Below, piece after piece: positions 45,336 to 58,620 of a stretch of 64,000 bases of DNA. A program made the translations under genes and the position numbers. Source of the DNA: Caenorhabditis elegans (Eukaryota > Nematoda > Chromadorea > Rhabditida > Rhabditidae); assembly GCF_000002985.6 (NCBI RefSeq), contig NC_003280.10, positions 310,001-374,000 of the forward strand, written 5' to 3'. Below the pieces are notes generated by a model. The model saw only the letters and a list, made by a program, of their open reading frames with translations, had not been told where the DNA came from and made no database searches. Each line of letters begins with the position of its first letter. Within the stretch, counting starts at the first letter, position 1.

Positions 45336-46367
45336 TTATCCAGATTAATCCAGATTCGTTCATAATTAATTTCAAAAAAAAGTTCTAAGAAACGCACAAA
45401 AAACTAAAAAATAGTCTTATTCCTTCATCAATTCCCAGTTGTTTTCCTGTCTATTCTTGGCTAATTTTTTATTCATTTTTTTGACTAATCACCTAATTTC
45501 CAGACAAATTAGCTACCAAAACAGAGAAAATGTTTTGAAAAAGGCAATAAAAAGATAGGATGAGAAAGAAAAATATGTTATTTACGTGATAAAACACACA
45601 AAAACTCTCCGGAGGGTACTCCTCCTCTTTATCCAATAGAAAAGTGATGAGAGATTCGGGTACGGAGCACCTCTTGAGAACTCTTGACAGGGACAAAAGT
45701 TTCATGGTTTTAGGTCAAGAAATGCACAAAGAGGACGAATTTAATTTTTTTTTAATTCGGGCCCAAATTGTCGTATGCCATTCGAAAGGGAACGCTTACA
45801 ATAGTAGTATTAATTTTTGGAAAAAAATCCGAAAAAAATGTTGTGGTCAAAAAAGTACGCTTTTTATAGAAAATTTTTAGACCCATAATGTGGTATTTCC
45901 TGGTTGTAACTATTGTGTTGAGTGGCAAATTAATTGTATTTAGTTGTTTGTTTTTCAAAGTAAAATAGTAAAAAAAAAACGGAATAATTAAATTCTGAGT
46001 CAAATTTTGATGTCAGCTACAGCTAATAAAAGAACCCTAACTTCTAGCTGTAGGTAACAAATAGGCAGGAGGCATTTTTCGCCTGCCTAGACAGCTTGAA
46101 ATATTTGAAGTATGCTAAAGTACGAAAATTGCAAATTTTATAGAAAATATTTGCGCCAAGAATTTTTTGTTTTTGAAAAACAAGCACTTTCAATTGAGAG
46201 AAAAAACTAAAGGAGGATTTTTATTTTTGAACATAAATAACAATATTTCATTCGAGACATGGGAATTATTTATTGTAATTGGAAAATTTAATACGCGGGG
46301 TTTTTACAACAAATTAATGAGAAATGCAAGTTTTTGCAATAATAAGTGACAACTTTGACTTGGATTC

Positions 46368-46475
46368 TTGCTTAGGCTTAAGCTTAGGTTAAAGCTTTGG
46401 CTTAGGCTTAGGATCAGGCTTAGTCCTAGGCTTGGAAATAGGCCTTGGCTTTGATTCAGGCTCACAATTGGTCTG
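46368..46475 (+). repeat. Degenerate interstitial telomeric repeat
   Basis: TTAGGC, TTTGGC and TCAGGC units mixed with unrelated bases. Confidence 0.75.
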
Positions 46476-47008
46476 TTAGGGCTTAAACTCAAATTCCGCT
46501 CGTTATTCAAGTTTCAGATTGTTAGCATTAAGCTTGAAACAGCCTGAACTTGTGGCAGGGTTCAGGCTTCAGCTCAAAAAATGCCGATTCTTAACGTTAG
46601 CTCAAGCTTTAAAGATTAAAATTTTCAGTAAAGTTCTAAAAATAAGAGAAAAGCTAACAAAACTAAACGATTATTTTTCCGGGTTCGAAAAGTGTTTGAC
46701 TAGATGCCCTGAGGGCATATAAAGCCAGAAACATTCGACAGAGGAAAAAATAAGGAGAAGCCTCTTGTGTCTGGGACCAACCTTTGGACGTGTGCAAAAG
46801 GGAATAAGATGACGGAGAAGGGAAAAAGTTGGGTTAGGTACCCCATGGGACGGCCATCAAGGATATAGAAGCAAAAAAGGTTTCTTTGGAAGATAAAATG
46901 AAAAACGGGGAAGATGGAGGACAAAAACGTATTTTATTTTCAAGAAAATGGGGTTTTTCTTTTTTTTTCTGTAGCCGAAAAGTTCAGAAATCTATTTGAA
47001 ACACTCAC

Positions 47009-47067
47009 CATCGCTTTCTCCCATTCCATCCAATTTTCAGTGAAATTTTGATGATCACGTGGATTAT
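47009..47067 (-). CDS. Orphan exon candidate
   Basis: A TTTCCAG acceptor and GTGAGT donor bracket a 59-bp exon encoding NPRDHQNFTENWMEWEKAM, a composition unlike the surrounding filler and containing an N-glycosylation site. The frame stays open upstream to an ATG at about 47146, giving an alternative first exon that begins with a hydrophobic helix (FLLLFSFLRFCIAIYFQYIF). I could not find partner exons. The protein family is unknown. Confidence 0.35.
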
Positions 47068-50000
47068 CTGGAAAGAAGTTTGTTGAAAATATATACTGAA
47101 AATATATAGCAATACAAAATCTGAGAAAGGAAAAAAGTAACAGGAACATTATTTGAAAAAATCCAAAATCTGTGAGCACTAAAATATTTTTTAAAAGTGA
47201 TATTTTTCGAGAATAAAAATTTAAATAGATTTTGATTTTTAGCCTTTTTGAAAAATCAGGAACAACTTTAGGACGTTATAAAAAATTCTGAGAAATTCTG
47301 GAAAAGGTCTAAGGCGTTTCGGAAATTTTAGAAAAAATTTCTGGAAAATACTGAAATATTGAAAAATTGTTTTTATTTTTTCTTCGAGTATTCTGGAAAT
47401 TTGGAATTTTTGAAATTTTATGAAAATACCAGAGAATTTGTGTGAATTTTTTTGACATTTTTTTGAAAATTCTAAGAAATTTGGAAGACTTGTCAATTTC
47501 CCTTTTTTAGAATATCAATAAAATCTGCACAAATTACTCGTAAATATACAATTTTTATATTTTTACCTAGATAAAATTTTTTTAAAAACAAATTAAAAAA
47601 GTCCAAAAATTACTTTTAAAACCAGGAACTTCGAGATTCATTATAAAATTGTTCCAAAAAAATTTCAAGAGAAAATTAAATTTTTTTTAAAACTTCTGAA
47701 AGTTTGAAAATGCTCGGTTTTTGTTTAGTAAGGAACTAACAAAAATTATCTGAAATTCTTTCAAAAATAAGGAATAAAAATAGAACAAATTCCAAAAAGT
47801 GACGGCTCCCAGTCTCTATCTAGTTGGATTCTCCGTAGGACCTAATTGTGTTCCCTGAAATTCAGGAATAGAACAAAAATTGAATTAAAAGTGTACCAGT
47901 CGTTTAAATTTAAAATAAAATTGAAAAAAAATTGAAAGGAGAAAGCAAACTACACAAATTTTGGATTTTTTTACTGACTTCTCAGATCGCTAAAAAATTA
48001 ATTTTGAGAAAATAGAGAAATATTTGAACTTGTAATTTTTTTCTTCCAAATATTTTTCAAAGTAAAATCAAATGAATAAATTGGAATATTAATTGAATAC
48101 AAGTCTAACTATCAAAAAAACAAAAGAAAAAGAAAAAAACAACGAAGAAATTCAAGGATGAAAGTGGGTGGACACTTTATTAATATTATTATTTCCGATA
48201 AAAATTCCCAGTATTATTTGTCATTCGTTTGTCATTTTCCGGTCAAAATACTAGAAAATATGAAAAATTAAATAGGGGAGCAGTATGATGATCAGCTGTT
48301 GCACAGACTTCCGGTTTTTTTGGTTTTAGTAGGGAAAGTATTACTTTTTTTAATTCAGAGAGTCTAGTGAAAACTTTTAATTAATTTTCATAAAGATCAG
48401 TGGATTTGAAATATGATCGTTGGGATGGGAAAACAGATTACAGAAGTGAATTTCAAATTTCAAATTTTTCAGAAATATCAGAGATTCTAGTATTTCGAAG
48501 AATTTTTTTGCAAGAAAATGCTTTTATAGTTTTCAAAATATTTTTGCAAAAAGTTTGGACTAATAGTAAAAATTTAAACTTTACAATAGGTTTTAATAAA
48601 CTGAGGAAAAACAATTTTTGGCCCAAAATATCGAAACAATTATTGACAGAAACTTAAAATTTTAGTTTTCAAAAAAAAATGTTTTTCGAATATTTTAAAA
48701 AGTAAATATATGTTTTACACAGTTTAAATAACCTACAAAATACGTGCAAAACATAATGTACAAAACATGAAAAAATTAGTTTTTGTTTTTGCAAGAAAAA
48801 GTCCCTTCTAAAATTGGCCAAATTTCTACTGAAAAATTGACTCCGCCCTCAATTTTTTGGATAACAAGGAATCAAACTCAAATTTTGGGAAGCTGAAAAA
48901 GCGAAAAACATCCAAAATTATGATCAATCTTGGGCAACTTGAGAAGAGTATTTAAATATTTAAAAATGACTAAAAATTTCTTATAAATTTTTCATTTTCG
49001 AGCTCAATGAGCAAAGATGTTTTGGAATTTTTACGATTTTTTTGGAGCTATTTTGGAAAAAAAAATAGAAGAGGCAAGTGATTTTTGATCAGAGTTCTGG
49101 GTTGTTGGCAGAAAAATTGGTTTTAGGGACTATGAAATTTGAAAAAAGTTTTTTGGAAGATGTAAGTCTCAAAAATATTTCCTAAGCTTCTTAACGGCAA
49201 ATAAAACTTTTTTGAATAAATTTGATAGGTATTCAAATAATATTCAAAAAAAAAGGTCTGGCGGAAATTCAAAATTTTCAAAAAAAAAACAGTGGGAACT
49301 CAACCAATATCAATACAAAAATTCGCGGATATCTGGCGGGAGTTCAAAGAATTTTTAAAAATAATTAATTTTTGCAGTTTTAAAAATATTTTGGCGGGGG
49401 TTCAAAAATTATTTTTAAAAATTCAAAAAACTTCAAGAATTCAAAATTTTTAAAAAAATATATTGGAGGAAGTTTTTTGAAAAATTAAAAACATATTCAA
49501 CAACGAAAAATTCAAATAACGTTCATCAAAACAAAAAATTATTGAACTTTGCCTCAAGTTTCAAAAAAAAACCAAGTATATCCGGTGTCTGATGAGTATC
49601 CCCTCCTCCATTCACATTTCATGTGACATATGTTATCAGAGATAAAAAATCAGAGAAGGCGGCTGAGAACCTATTAATTTGGGTCCCCTTGAACCAAATC
49701 AACAGCTGACAATTCGATGTGGTGTCTGTTGGAAAAAAAAGAGAGAAAATTTGAAATATATTGAAAAATGTGGGGAAACAAATTGACACATTGGTGGGGT
49801 TACAGCTCTTTGAAAAAAATGAATAAAAGTTGTTTTGAACAAAAAACATATATCTGAAAATGCAACAAAAAAAAATCGGAACACTGCTGTGTTCAAAAAT
49901 AATAATTTTTTAACCTGAAATCTCATAAATTAATTAAACTTTCAGAAAAAATATTTCTAGGAATTTTTCCGCGGAAACTTCACCTGCCAAGAGGTCATAA

Positions 50001-51482
50001 AACACGAAAAGTTCAGAATTTCATTAAAAATTTACGAACTTTGAGGTCAACTATACATTTTAAATTTTTACCAAAATAAAAAACAATCTAGTCATCTAGA
50101 ATTTTGCTTCGAAAAAAAATATATCCGAAATCCCATCAAAAACCAACAAATAAAGATTTTCACTAGGAGGACTTCCTTCCCCATCATTTTGCCCCATTAA
50201 GTGGAGTGCTTTTTTATTATGCTTTTTGGTTTTGGTTTTTTTAAAGGATTTTTCAGTGAAAAGTCGTTAAATTTTGGGGATATTTGACCATCAAACAGAA
50301 ATGAAAATCACCTGTTGAAGCGCATGAGAAATTTTCGAAAATTGGCCTTGTAATTTGAATTTTATGGGGCATTAAATATGAGAAAAGCTATCTAAAAAGA
50401 TTTAAAAAATTAAGTGTGGGCGTAAAAAGGTTTGCCTACCTACGCATGCCTACTTACGCCAATATGAAACATTGTAATCATAAAAAATGTTTCAGATTCT
50501 GATTATTCAATGAAATTTAAAAACTTTCAGAAATTTTCAGTCAAAAAAGCTGAAAAATTTAACGTTTGAAGTGTTGTGAAAACAAACACAGGGATCCGAA
50601 AAAATTGGAAATTTGATACCTCCAGAAAACAAAGTCCACTGAGCTGTTTTCAGGAATTTTTAGGAAGGTAAATCATTTTTTGGTACAAGTGTTCGTTTTT
50701 GAATGTTAATTATTTGGCAGTGAATTTTTGAAATAAAGCCCAATATTTTTCATCAAATAAGATATTTCTGGAGCAAAGTTCAAAGCATAAAACTTGAGAA
50801 AAAAGTATAAAGAGGAAGGAAAAACAGGAAATTATCGGGGAACAAATGAGTTTAATTAGTTCAATTTCAAACATCCTATACATGTTTTCAGAGATCCGCG
50901 TTTTTTTAGAGTGGGTGCATTTTTTGAACAATGTCAGTGTCAAATTTAAGAAAACAGATTTTATGATTTAGCTGAAAAAAAAATTAAAATTAATTTCCAT
51001 AAAAAAGTTGAGTGAAATTGGCTGGAAATTAAAATGTTTCCAGATAATTTATTTTGGAGAACTTTAAATTTTTTAGCAATTGTTTTGGCGGGATTTTGTT
51101 ATTTTCTAAGAAAAAAATGCTAACGGGTGGGTTTATAAAAATTAACTAATTTTCCCATAAAATTTTGCAAAAACAGTCTGGGAACATGGTCCGAAACTTG
51201 CGCCGATTCTCAAGTCCACCCGTAAGATATTCAATTTCTGGTCCAAAAGAAAACAAACCATAAAATTAATATTCAGATCATGCAAAAAATGACGCATTCT
51301 ACCAAAAACAATTCGGTAAAAATATGGAGTAAGAAGAAACAACAAGAGGATACATAGATCCATGTGTCATCACAAAATTCCTAAGTCTTCTCTCAAGTTA
51401 ATTATATTTTTTGTCTTCATTCTTACACCCCATCTCATTTCTTGATGTTTGACAGATGATGTGTGAAACGTTGCAAAATTAG

Positions 51483-51520
<38 letters not shown>

Positions 51521-52638
51521 AAAAAAAGTGTGAAAAAAGATGAAAAATGGGGGGAAAATTGAAACAAATTGGGTGCGATATCCCCCTTCACCCTCCGCCC
51601 ACTTCTCATTTCTTTTTTTTTTGGTGCTTTTTGAGAGCATCACTTGAGACACAAACCATTTTGCCTAAGGGGGAGAGATACTTTTAGAAATTGGAATAAT
51701 TTTGGTTGAAGTGGAGTAGGAGAACGGGTCGAATTCCAGAATTTTCTGAAAATGTGGTTCTCTGAAAATTTTTTTTCGATAGATTTAGGTATCTAGAAAA
51801 AAAGTAATGCGATCTGAATTAGACCCTGACCACTTGTCAGAAAAAATAACAAAATATCAGTATATTCTGGAACTCTATTTCCATATTATTGCAGCTCTGG
51901 AAGTTAAGTAACTAGTTTTTAGCTGAAAAACTAAATGATAAGCTAAAAATTAAAACAATGACCCAAAAAGAAAACCGTGACAAATTCAAAATAAATACCT
52001 ACTCCAAAGGTCGCGGCAAAACAGGTGTGTCGGCAACGCTCTAAATGAGACGATGTGACTCGATATGCAATCGATAATGCTCTAGAGCACTATTTATTGG
52101 CTGAAGAGACGCACACCGGGGATGTCGGTTTTTTTGTTTTTTTTTTGTTGGTTTTCTGGGAAAATAGACATTTTGGTTCTTTGTTTTTTTGGGAAAATTG
52201 ATCTTGCAAAGTTTTTTTTTGGTTTTTTGGGACCTAAATAACCAAAAATAACCAAAAAATAAATTACAACACTGACTCAGCAAAACATAAAAAGGAAAGA
52301 CACAAATCCTTCCGTTCGTTAAATTTTTAATATTTTATGCAAAAATTGCGTTTTGCCCCATTTAAAATCAAAAGTTGATATTTTTTTGGACCAAATTTCA
52401 AACAAAAGTTTTCTGTTTTTTGTTTTTTTTTTCGAATTTTTTTTTGCAACAGCCCTGACACACACCTCACACGATATAGTCTATTAACTTTTTTGAAGGA
52501 AATTTATTTTTCAATAGTCAAATTATAAACCGAGACAGAGAGACAGAGAATAAGGTTAACCCGTAACATGAGAAACTAGACTCGAAATCGGAGAACAATT
52601 ATTTACATATACAATATTCTAGAAATTATTAAAATGTT
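47068..52638. other. Gene-poor AT-rich region
   Basis: Long homopolymeric A/T stretches with no assembled gene. Contains a (GT)n microsatellite (51484-51519). 49619-49740 and 51140-51260 have somewhat more complex sequence on the minus strand but lack a coherent exon series. Confidence 0.5.
51484..51519 (+). repeat. (GT)n microsatellite
   Basis: Uninterrupted run of about 18 GT units. Confidence 0.95.
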
Positions 52639-55600
52639 TCACGGCACCACGGTGACCACAGTGACTGTCGACGCCAAATGTTGCTTTCTTGGTTTTAGCT
52701 TCCGGGGTACTGTATCCAAAAGTGCAAATATTACAGGCATCACGAGCATTCCGTGAACCATTCCAATTACTACAACGAGAAGCATACATTTTGCGAAAAT
52801 CTGGAAACAAAAATTTTGAGTGAAAATCAGAAAACGCATCAATTTCGTTGTACCTGCGCCATATTCAAATCGACAAAGAAAAGTGACATCACACACAGCG
52901 ACGTGGATAACGATGCTTCGAAGATCGGGAATCCGACTGCTTCAATCGTCATCTGAAGCCTTCTCCGAATATCTGAAGTGTCCTTAGCTGTCTGGTAGAA
53001 GTGATAACTGACATGGGAAGGTATGTCAACTGAGAAACCAATTGACATTACTGTAGCTGACATCATAATTGGATCTAGATCCGCACCCCACCATGACATT
53101 ATACCGAAAACTCCCAATGAAGTAGAGAGAATGGAAAAGGTGGCGACGAAAAGTGTTGGAGGATGGGAAATAAAGAGTGCTGCCACAAGAAACATTGAGG
53201 CAAATGTCCAGAGGGCTGATTGAATGGCGACTGGGGACATTGTTTCGATCAAGTCCAAGAACTTTGCATCCTCCTCGTATACGGTCACATTAAGGGACTT
53301 GAATTTGTCTTGATCCGCCACTGATCTCCACTCATTGAGGAGCTTGGCGCGATTGGACCAGTCCACAAGGTCGGACCCGTGGTAGGCCGTGGTGACCAAG
53401 AATTTTGACATTTGATACGTGGATTCGTTGACCTGAAACATAACTAATTAGGTCTTAAGGTTTTTCTCGCAATTTTCAAAATCTCAAATATATCTCCACC
53501 TTTACCGGGACAACCAGATTCGGGTCACCCTTTCGCAAAAAATAACAAAAATTTCCAGGGCGGACGGAATAAGTCTAGACTAGTTTTCTTGGGCACTGCA
53601 AGTGCACAGGCCTGATTTCTGAGGCATTAAATGCGCCTAGGCGCAAAATCACAAGTTCAGTCACTTCACATTCTATAGGCCTAGGCTTAATTTCAATGAG
53701 AATAGTTTTAGTTTCTAGGAAGGCCTAGGGCTGATTCTTGGGCGTTTGTAGAGCCTATAGACTTCATTTCCATGATTGTGATTGGCCCAACTTCTACAAC
53801 ATTGCATAAGGCGAAACCTAATTTCTGAAGCATTTCATGGGCGTCGGCTTAATTTTTCTGGGCTTACTATCAGGTTCTGACTTCCCATAATCCAAAGACA
53901 TTCTAGTTTTTTCACAAATTTCAATTCACCAACCTGAATAAATCCCTTCCAGAACGAGAACTCTGGCCATTCCAAAAACTGCCTCAACTCATTCCCCTGT
54001 CCGAATGGTTGTGATGGAGTGACCACTTGACTCCCATTCACAGTAAACTGAATTGCCAGTTCCTCATCCTCTTCTTCTTCCATTGGCAAATCAATTTCTT
54101 CGGATTGTTTCAGGAAATCTTCGTAGTCTCGCAACCAGAATTTTGTAGAGTATCTACCATTTGCTGATGGCAGAGCTTCAAACGATTCGATTAACTCCTC
54201 CAGTTTCGCTCTTTGATTAGGATTATTGATATCACCAGGGTTTTCAACTAGAACCCAACAAGCAGAGTAGTATGGGATTATATGCGACTTTCGTTGTTTG
54301 AAAATCTAAAAATCCAGTGATAAATTCAACATTCTAAACATTAAGGGCTCACCTCCACAATATTGCTTTCCGCTAAGAACAGTTTATTTGGACTCAACTC
54401 GGATTTTATATTAACTGTTCCAACAATACAAATGTACCAATAAACTGCCAAAAGCCCCAGAACCACTGAACAAACCCATGTGTTTGTCAAAAATTTACAG
54501 ACATTTGCGATCATCCGACGGAATTTGCAATCGTCCAGCTCGGAAGATCTCATAGATCCAGTGGAGCTAGTTTCCGATGGAGATTCGGACTCTGGAAGAG
54601 GTTTCTGCGTTTTGAGCTCTTGTTCGATCTCGTAGCGACCGACAACGGCCATCAGGGCTCCATAGAAGGTTATCTGGAATTAAGGAACAGTTTTTGGTCT
54701 TGGGGCTCAATTTAACCGTTTCAACTCACTGTGAACACAAAGTCTGTGATAACTGCCAGCGCATTTCCTATACTGAAAAGTTGAATTTCAGCAGCCGGAG
54801 TTGTTGCACCAATTCCAAAAGCCAATGCATTAGTGATTGTCGTAATTGTAATAGATGGTCCAGTTTCAATAAACATTTCAGTTATTCTGTTCTTCAATTC
54901 CACATTTACACTTTCGAATCTTTAAATTTAATTTTTTAAATTAATAATGTTAAACTTTATAGCTAATTACCGGGCATGTTTCCTCCGATGACATGTAATT
55001 CTCTGCCATGCATTAGCCATCAGATACGAGTCGTCAACTCCAATAGCGAGTACCAGGAATGGTGTCACACAGAGAATAGAGCCGAATCGGAAACCGATGA
55101 AGAACATTGCTCCAAGACTTGCTCCGCAAGCCATGAAGGGGCAGACGCAAGCCATTACAGCAAGGATTGGCTGAAAAAAGTAAGCAATTTTGCTAGAGAC
55201 ATTGTTGGTCAATAGTCTATTTCTGTGATAACTGCCAGCGCATTTCCTATACTGAAAAGTTGAGTAGCCCTTTTTTTTACATTTGAATTTATGTCAAAAT
55301 TGAATCAACTTCATTCTGAAAAAAATGGCAACAGCAGAGACCCAGCAGGTAAGTTTTTGTTTCAAAATTTTCAAGCATGTTTTGAAAATTCAAAAGTCAA
55401 ATTTCAATTACATTTAAAAACAACTTATTTTAGTTACGACCAGATATGATTATGCTTTGCATACTCAGAAAAATAACTCGCCTTATAAAAATTCAACTGC
55501 TTCGTATAATAAGCACTGACTACAAAGGTAATTGATGAGAACACTGCCATGATAGTAAACCCAATTACCAAGAACGGTAACAGAGTAAGCCCAGCTCTGA

Positions 55601-57424
55601 CAATTTCCTCGGTGATATAAGAATCTGTGAGGATGTAGACGTTGATGTGCTCCGATTGATATTCACTGAAATTTTTAACAGCTTAGTCAGTATTCTATTG
55701 TTAGATAGCCAACTCATGAATGTAATCCAAAATTTGATGCTCGTAATTTCTCAAGTCTTCTGGAGTAACCTCATCTCCTAGTTCAGATCGGAATTGTAGA
55801 ACAACCAAGGACACTTCTCGAATATTATTTGGTTCTTGCTTCTGCAATTTTTTTTATTGCTTTGAAATACTCCACGAAATTTAGCCTACCGTATGATCTC
55901 CAAAAAGCTTGGTATTTCCATCCGCAATACTTTCCACTTTATTATTACTAGTAGTGACTTTCACACCAAAAAAGTTGGGGTCCATGTACAATTTTGTTCC
56001 GAGTACTGTAGTGATAGGGTACCCCAAATCCAAATGGCTGAAGTCTGTTCCATGTTGGCCGGAAATTAGCATTCCACTCTAAAAATAATTTTTTAGTTTC
56101 AGAAAAAAACCTTTTTATTCAAAAAAAAAATCGCAAAACCTTACGTAAAAATGTTTGACTGGCTCATTGAGTAAGCAGAAGCCGCTACAGTACTCCTCGA
56201 AATTCTTGGGACCTTGTGAAGTTTTTAGGTAGAAATCTCGTGAAATCGTATCCAAAACATGAACGGTATCATTCAATTGGGAGATTCCGAGCATGTTATC
56301 CCCAACTTTAGAGGTGATGAACGCATAGATAGCCTTGGGTTCTCCGTGATTGTTGAAAAACTTTCGGTACTTCTAGAAATTTATAGTCATTTTTGAATAC
56401 TGCGGAAAGTTATTACCTCTAATTCCACTCTAGATCTTGCACCAAACGGTGTGAAATCACTGATATCATTCTGCATTCTTGTAAATGGGATTTTCAGCGA
56501 TAACACTAATGTGAGCATTATGGTAAGAATGATGCAGGTCCATGGACAATAGCTATAATATTTTTAGTTATAGTTTTTTTGGGAGTCTGTTGGGGGTCAT
56601 AAAAATATTTTTTATCTATAGTCAGATCTATACGGTCTATCGGCCGAAGTACAGTGACCCGCAGTCTTCCCACTTGCTCGGTGTCTCCCCTCTCCCTGTA
56701 TAGGGTGTTGTTGTGTTGCGTTAAAGACATCCTAGTGACACTTTGACACTTTTTTGTTTTTTTGTTTTTTTGTTTTTTGGAAAATCTTGATTTTTGTTCG
56801 TTTTTTTTTTGCTTTTTACCAAGAATTTGTGAATCTTTCGTGATATCTAGGAACATGATTTTTCTTTCTAAATTTTTTTATTTAACTTGATAAAATTTAA
56901 TAACAGTACAATTTGAATTTTAAAAGAATAAATAAAGCAAGGCGCATGCCGATCTGTGCCTTATTCGTTTTTTCAAAAATCTAAAAATCTAAAAATGCTC
57001 GTTTGTCGATTTTTTAATCGAAAAACCGACACCCTCGATGCCTTATCCCTTTGTTTCTGCCTACCGCTTTTGCTAAAGATCTAAGCCTTAAATTAAGTCT
57101 AAGCCTAATCCTCAGTCTTAGCCTAAACCCAAGCCTAAGGCAATCGACTTGATCCTAGACCTTAGACAAATCCAAAGCCTAACTCTACTAAAAGTATACC
57201 GAAATTAAAACAAAAAAATGAGCAAAAGGTATTATCAGTTTACACGTTTTTTGAAACTGTAGGCAGGTATTTTCATTCTTATGTATTTTTATTGAATTTT
57301 CATCTAATTTCAAACTTTTTGGAACTGACCAAATAACAGCTGAACATTTCTGGAAAAACCAATGAATTATCCGCACAAACCACGTGTTATCCGACACATC
57401 ATGCGTCTTTTTGACTGATTTCAT
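52639..57424 (-). CDS. Patched-related (PTR) sterol-sensing-domain protein
   Basis: Twelve exons join in phase to 927 aa: 57424-57330, 56552-56417, 56372-56145, 56078-55890, 55841-55714, 55665-55482, 55170-54971, 54919-54730, 54673-54353, 54305-53934, 53432-52854, 52800-52639. This is the normal length and 12-helix layout for nematode PTRs. The sterol-sensing domain spans residues ~260-450 (LLPFLVIGFTIMAVF, LAIGVDDSYLMANAW, GPSITITTITNALAFGIGA). The second half carries the matching PDPIMM..SIGFSVDIPSHVSYHF signature and a final helix ending VMPVIFALLDTVP. Worm PTRs act in cuticle, molting, glia and membrane traffic. The donor after exon 6 is GC (AAG then GCGAGT), a rare GC-AG intron. TTTTCAG two bases before the ATG suggests trans-splicing. 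Intron 1 contains a dispersed element and a telomeric array. No symbol assigned. Confidence 0.9.
54743..54784. repeat. 42-bp exon segment duplicated at 55222-55263
   Basis: Part of PTR exon 8 that recurs without mismatch and in the same orientation within the intron 55171-55481. Confidence 0.95.
55222..55263. repeat. 42-bp copy of PTR exon 8 inside an intron
   Basis: Exact match to 54743-54784. It has no splice sites of its own and sits 50 bp from exon 7. Confidence 0.95.
56607..56725 (+). repeat. Dispersed element, shared with 18283-18480
   Basis: TTATCTATAGTCAGATCTAT, CGGTCTATCGGCC, CTTGCTCGGTGTCTCC and CTCCCTGTATAGGG, in the same order as in the other copy. Lies in PTR intron 1. Confidence 0.5.
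57075..57145 (-). repeat. Interstitial telomeric repeat in PTR intron 1
   Basis: CCTAAG/TCTAAG units on the plus strand. Confidence 0.8.
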
Positions 57425-58364
57425 GTCTGAAAATTTGTAATTAAAATAAAAAGTTAAGAAAAAATTCTATTTGAAAATTTCTTGCCTTTCTGACCTATTT
57501 AAAGTCCCTTCTATCCACTTGTGATTTGAGTTATGATTTGTGATTTTGATGGCCTGAAAATTAATTTTTTAAATCCGGTTTCTGTTATGGAAAAGAAAAA
57601 AAAACATAAAAAGTTCAAGTGCTATAGTCATAATTTGACGAGGAAATTAAAATATTTTGGAAGTAGTTTTCAGATCAAGTGATTGAATTTTAAGATCACA
57701 ATTTTTGTCTGAAATGAAAACGCCAAAGTTTTGCCAATTAGATTCTAGATCCAACCAAAAAAGCTTGAAGGTCAGCAGGACTTATGCAAATTAAATGATG
57801 GGACACCCGAACGTTTAGAAAATCACGAAAAAAATGAAATCAGAAAGTGAAAAGAATTGGTAATTGAGATGAAGGAGGTGGGGAGGGGGAGGGGAATCGA
57901 GTTTCTTTATACTACTAGAACAACAACACAAAAAGCATTCTGTTACTTTATTGTTGGTGAGAAGCCAACAGTAGAGGAGGAACCAGTATCTGTGTGTAGG
58001 TGAAATTGAATTATAATAACACTGGTTGAGAACACCGAGAACTACTTTGGTCACTCACACCGAAAAATGAGAATATAGGAGAAAATAACCATGAGGATCC
58101 AAATTTGAAGGAGAATCAGCTGATATACTACGTTATAGGAAAAGTTTGGGCCTTGATTTCAAAGATCATTTGTTCATTTTATCCAAATTCAGTCAAATTC
58201 TCCGACATTACAATTTTTAAACAGTTCTCTATATTAGGCTTCGCTTTTGCTAGCTGGATGAGCCGGATGAAATCGCCACTATTTTCAATAAACATCAACA
58301 GAATAGAAACCAGCTGGTCTTTTGAAGGTTGGATTTTCGGATAAATTTTCAGGGGTCCTCAGTC

Positions 58365-58620
58365 TAGGCCAAAATCTAGGCCTAAACCTAAGACTAAGCC
58401 TAAGACTAAGCCTAAGTTTAAGCCTATGTCTAAGAATAAGCCTAAGCATCGCTCTAAGTCTAAGTCCAAGTCTAATAAACCCAAGCCTAAATAGCGTCAC
58501 TGACGCCAAGCCCACGCATAAGCCTAAGTCTGAGCCTAAGCTTAAGTCTACGCCTAAGCCTAAACCTAAACCTAAGCCTAAGTCTAAACCTAAGCCGAAG
58601 CCTAAGCCTAAGCCTACAAC
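58365..58620 (-). repeat. Long interstitial telomeric array
   Basis: About 250 bp of CCTAAG units on the plus strand, interrupted at 58480-58513 by a non-telomeric block with a GCGTCA...TGACGC dyad. Confidence 0.95.

Larger units (their letters stand above)
40588..47008. other. Gene-poor region with telomeric-type arrays
   Basis: No gene can be assembled. Contents: AT-rich filler, TTAGGC arrays at 44147-44450, 45250-45335 and 46368-46475, and a short GGCAGGAGGC...GCCTGCC hairpin near 46065. A minus-strand 40-codon stretch at 45705-45588 (KLLSLSRVLKRCSVPESL) ends at a GTAAAT and could be an exon, but no partner exon was found. Confidence 0.5.

Noticed and set aside
45493..45880. Overlapping ORFs on both strands
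   Set aside because: Either strand could be read as an exon but no partner exon or firm acceptor was found.
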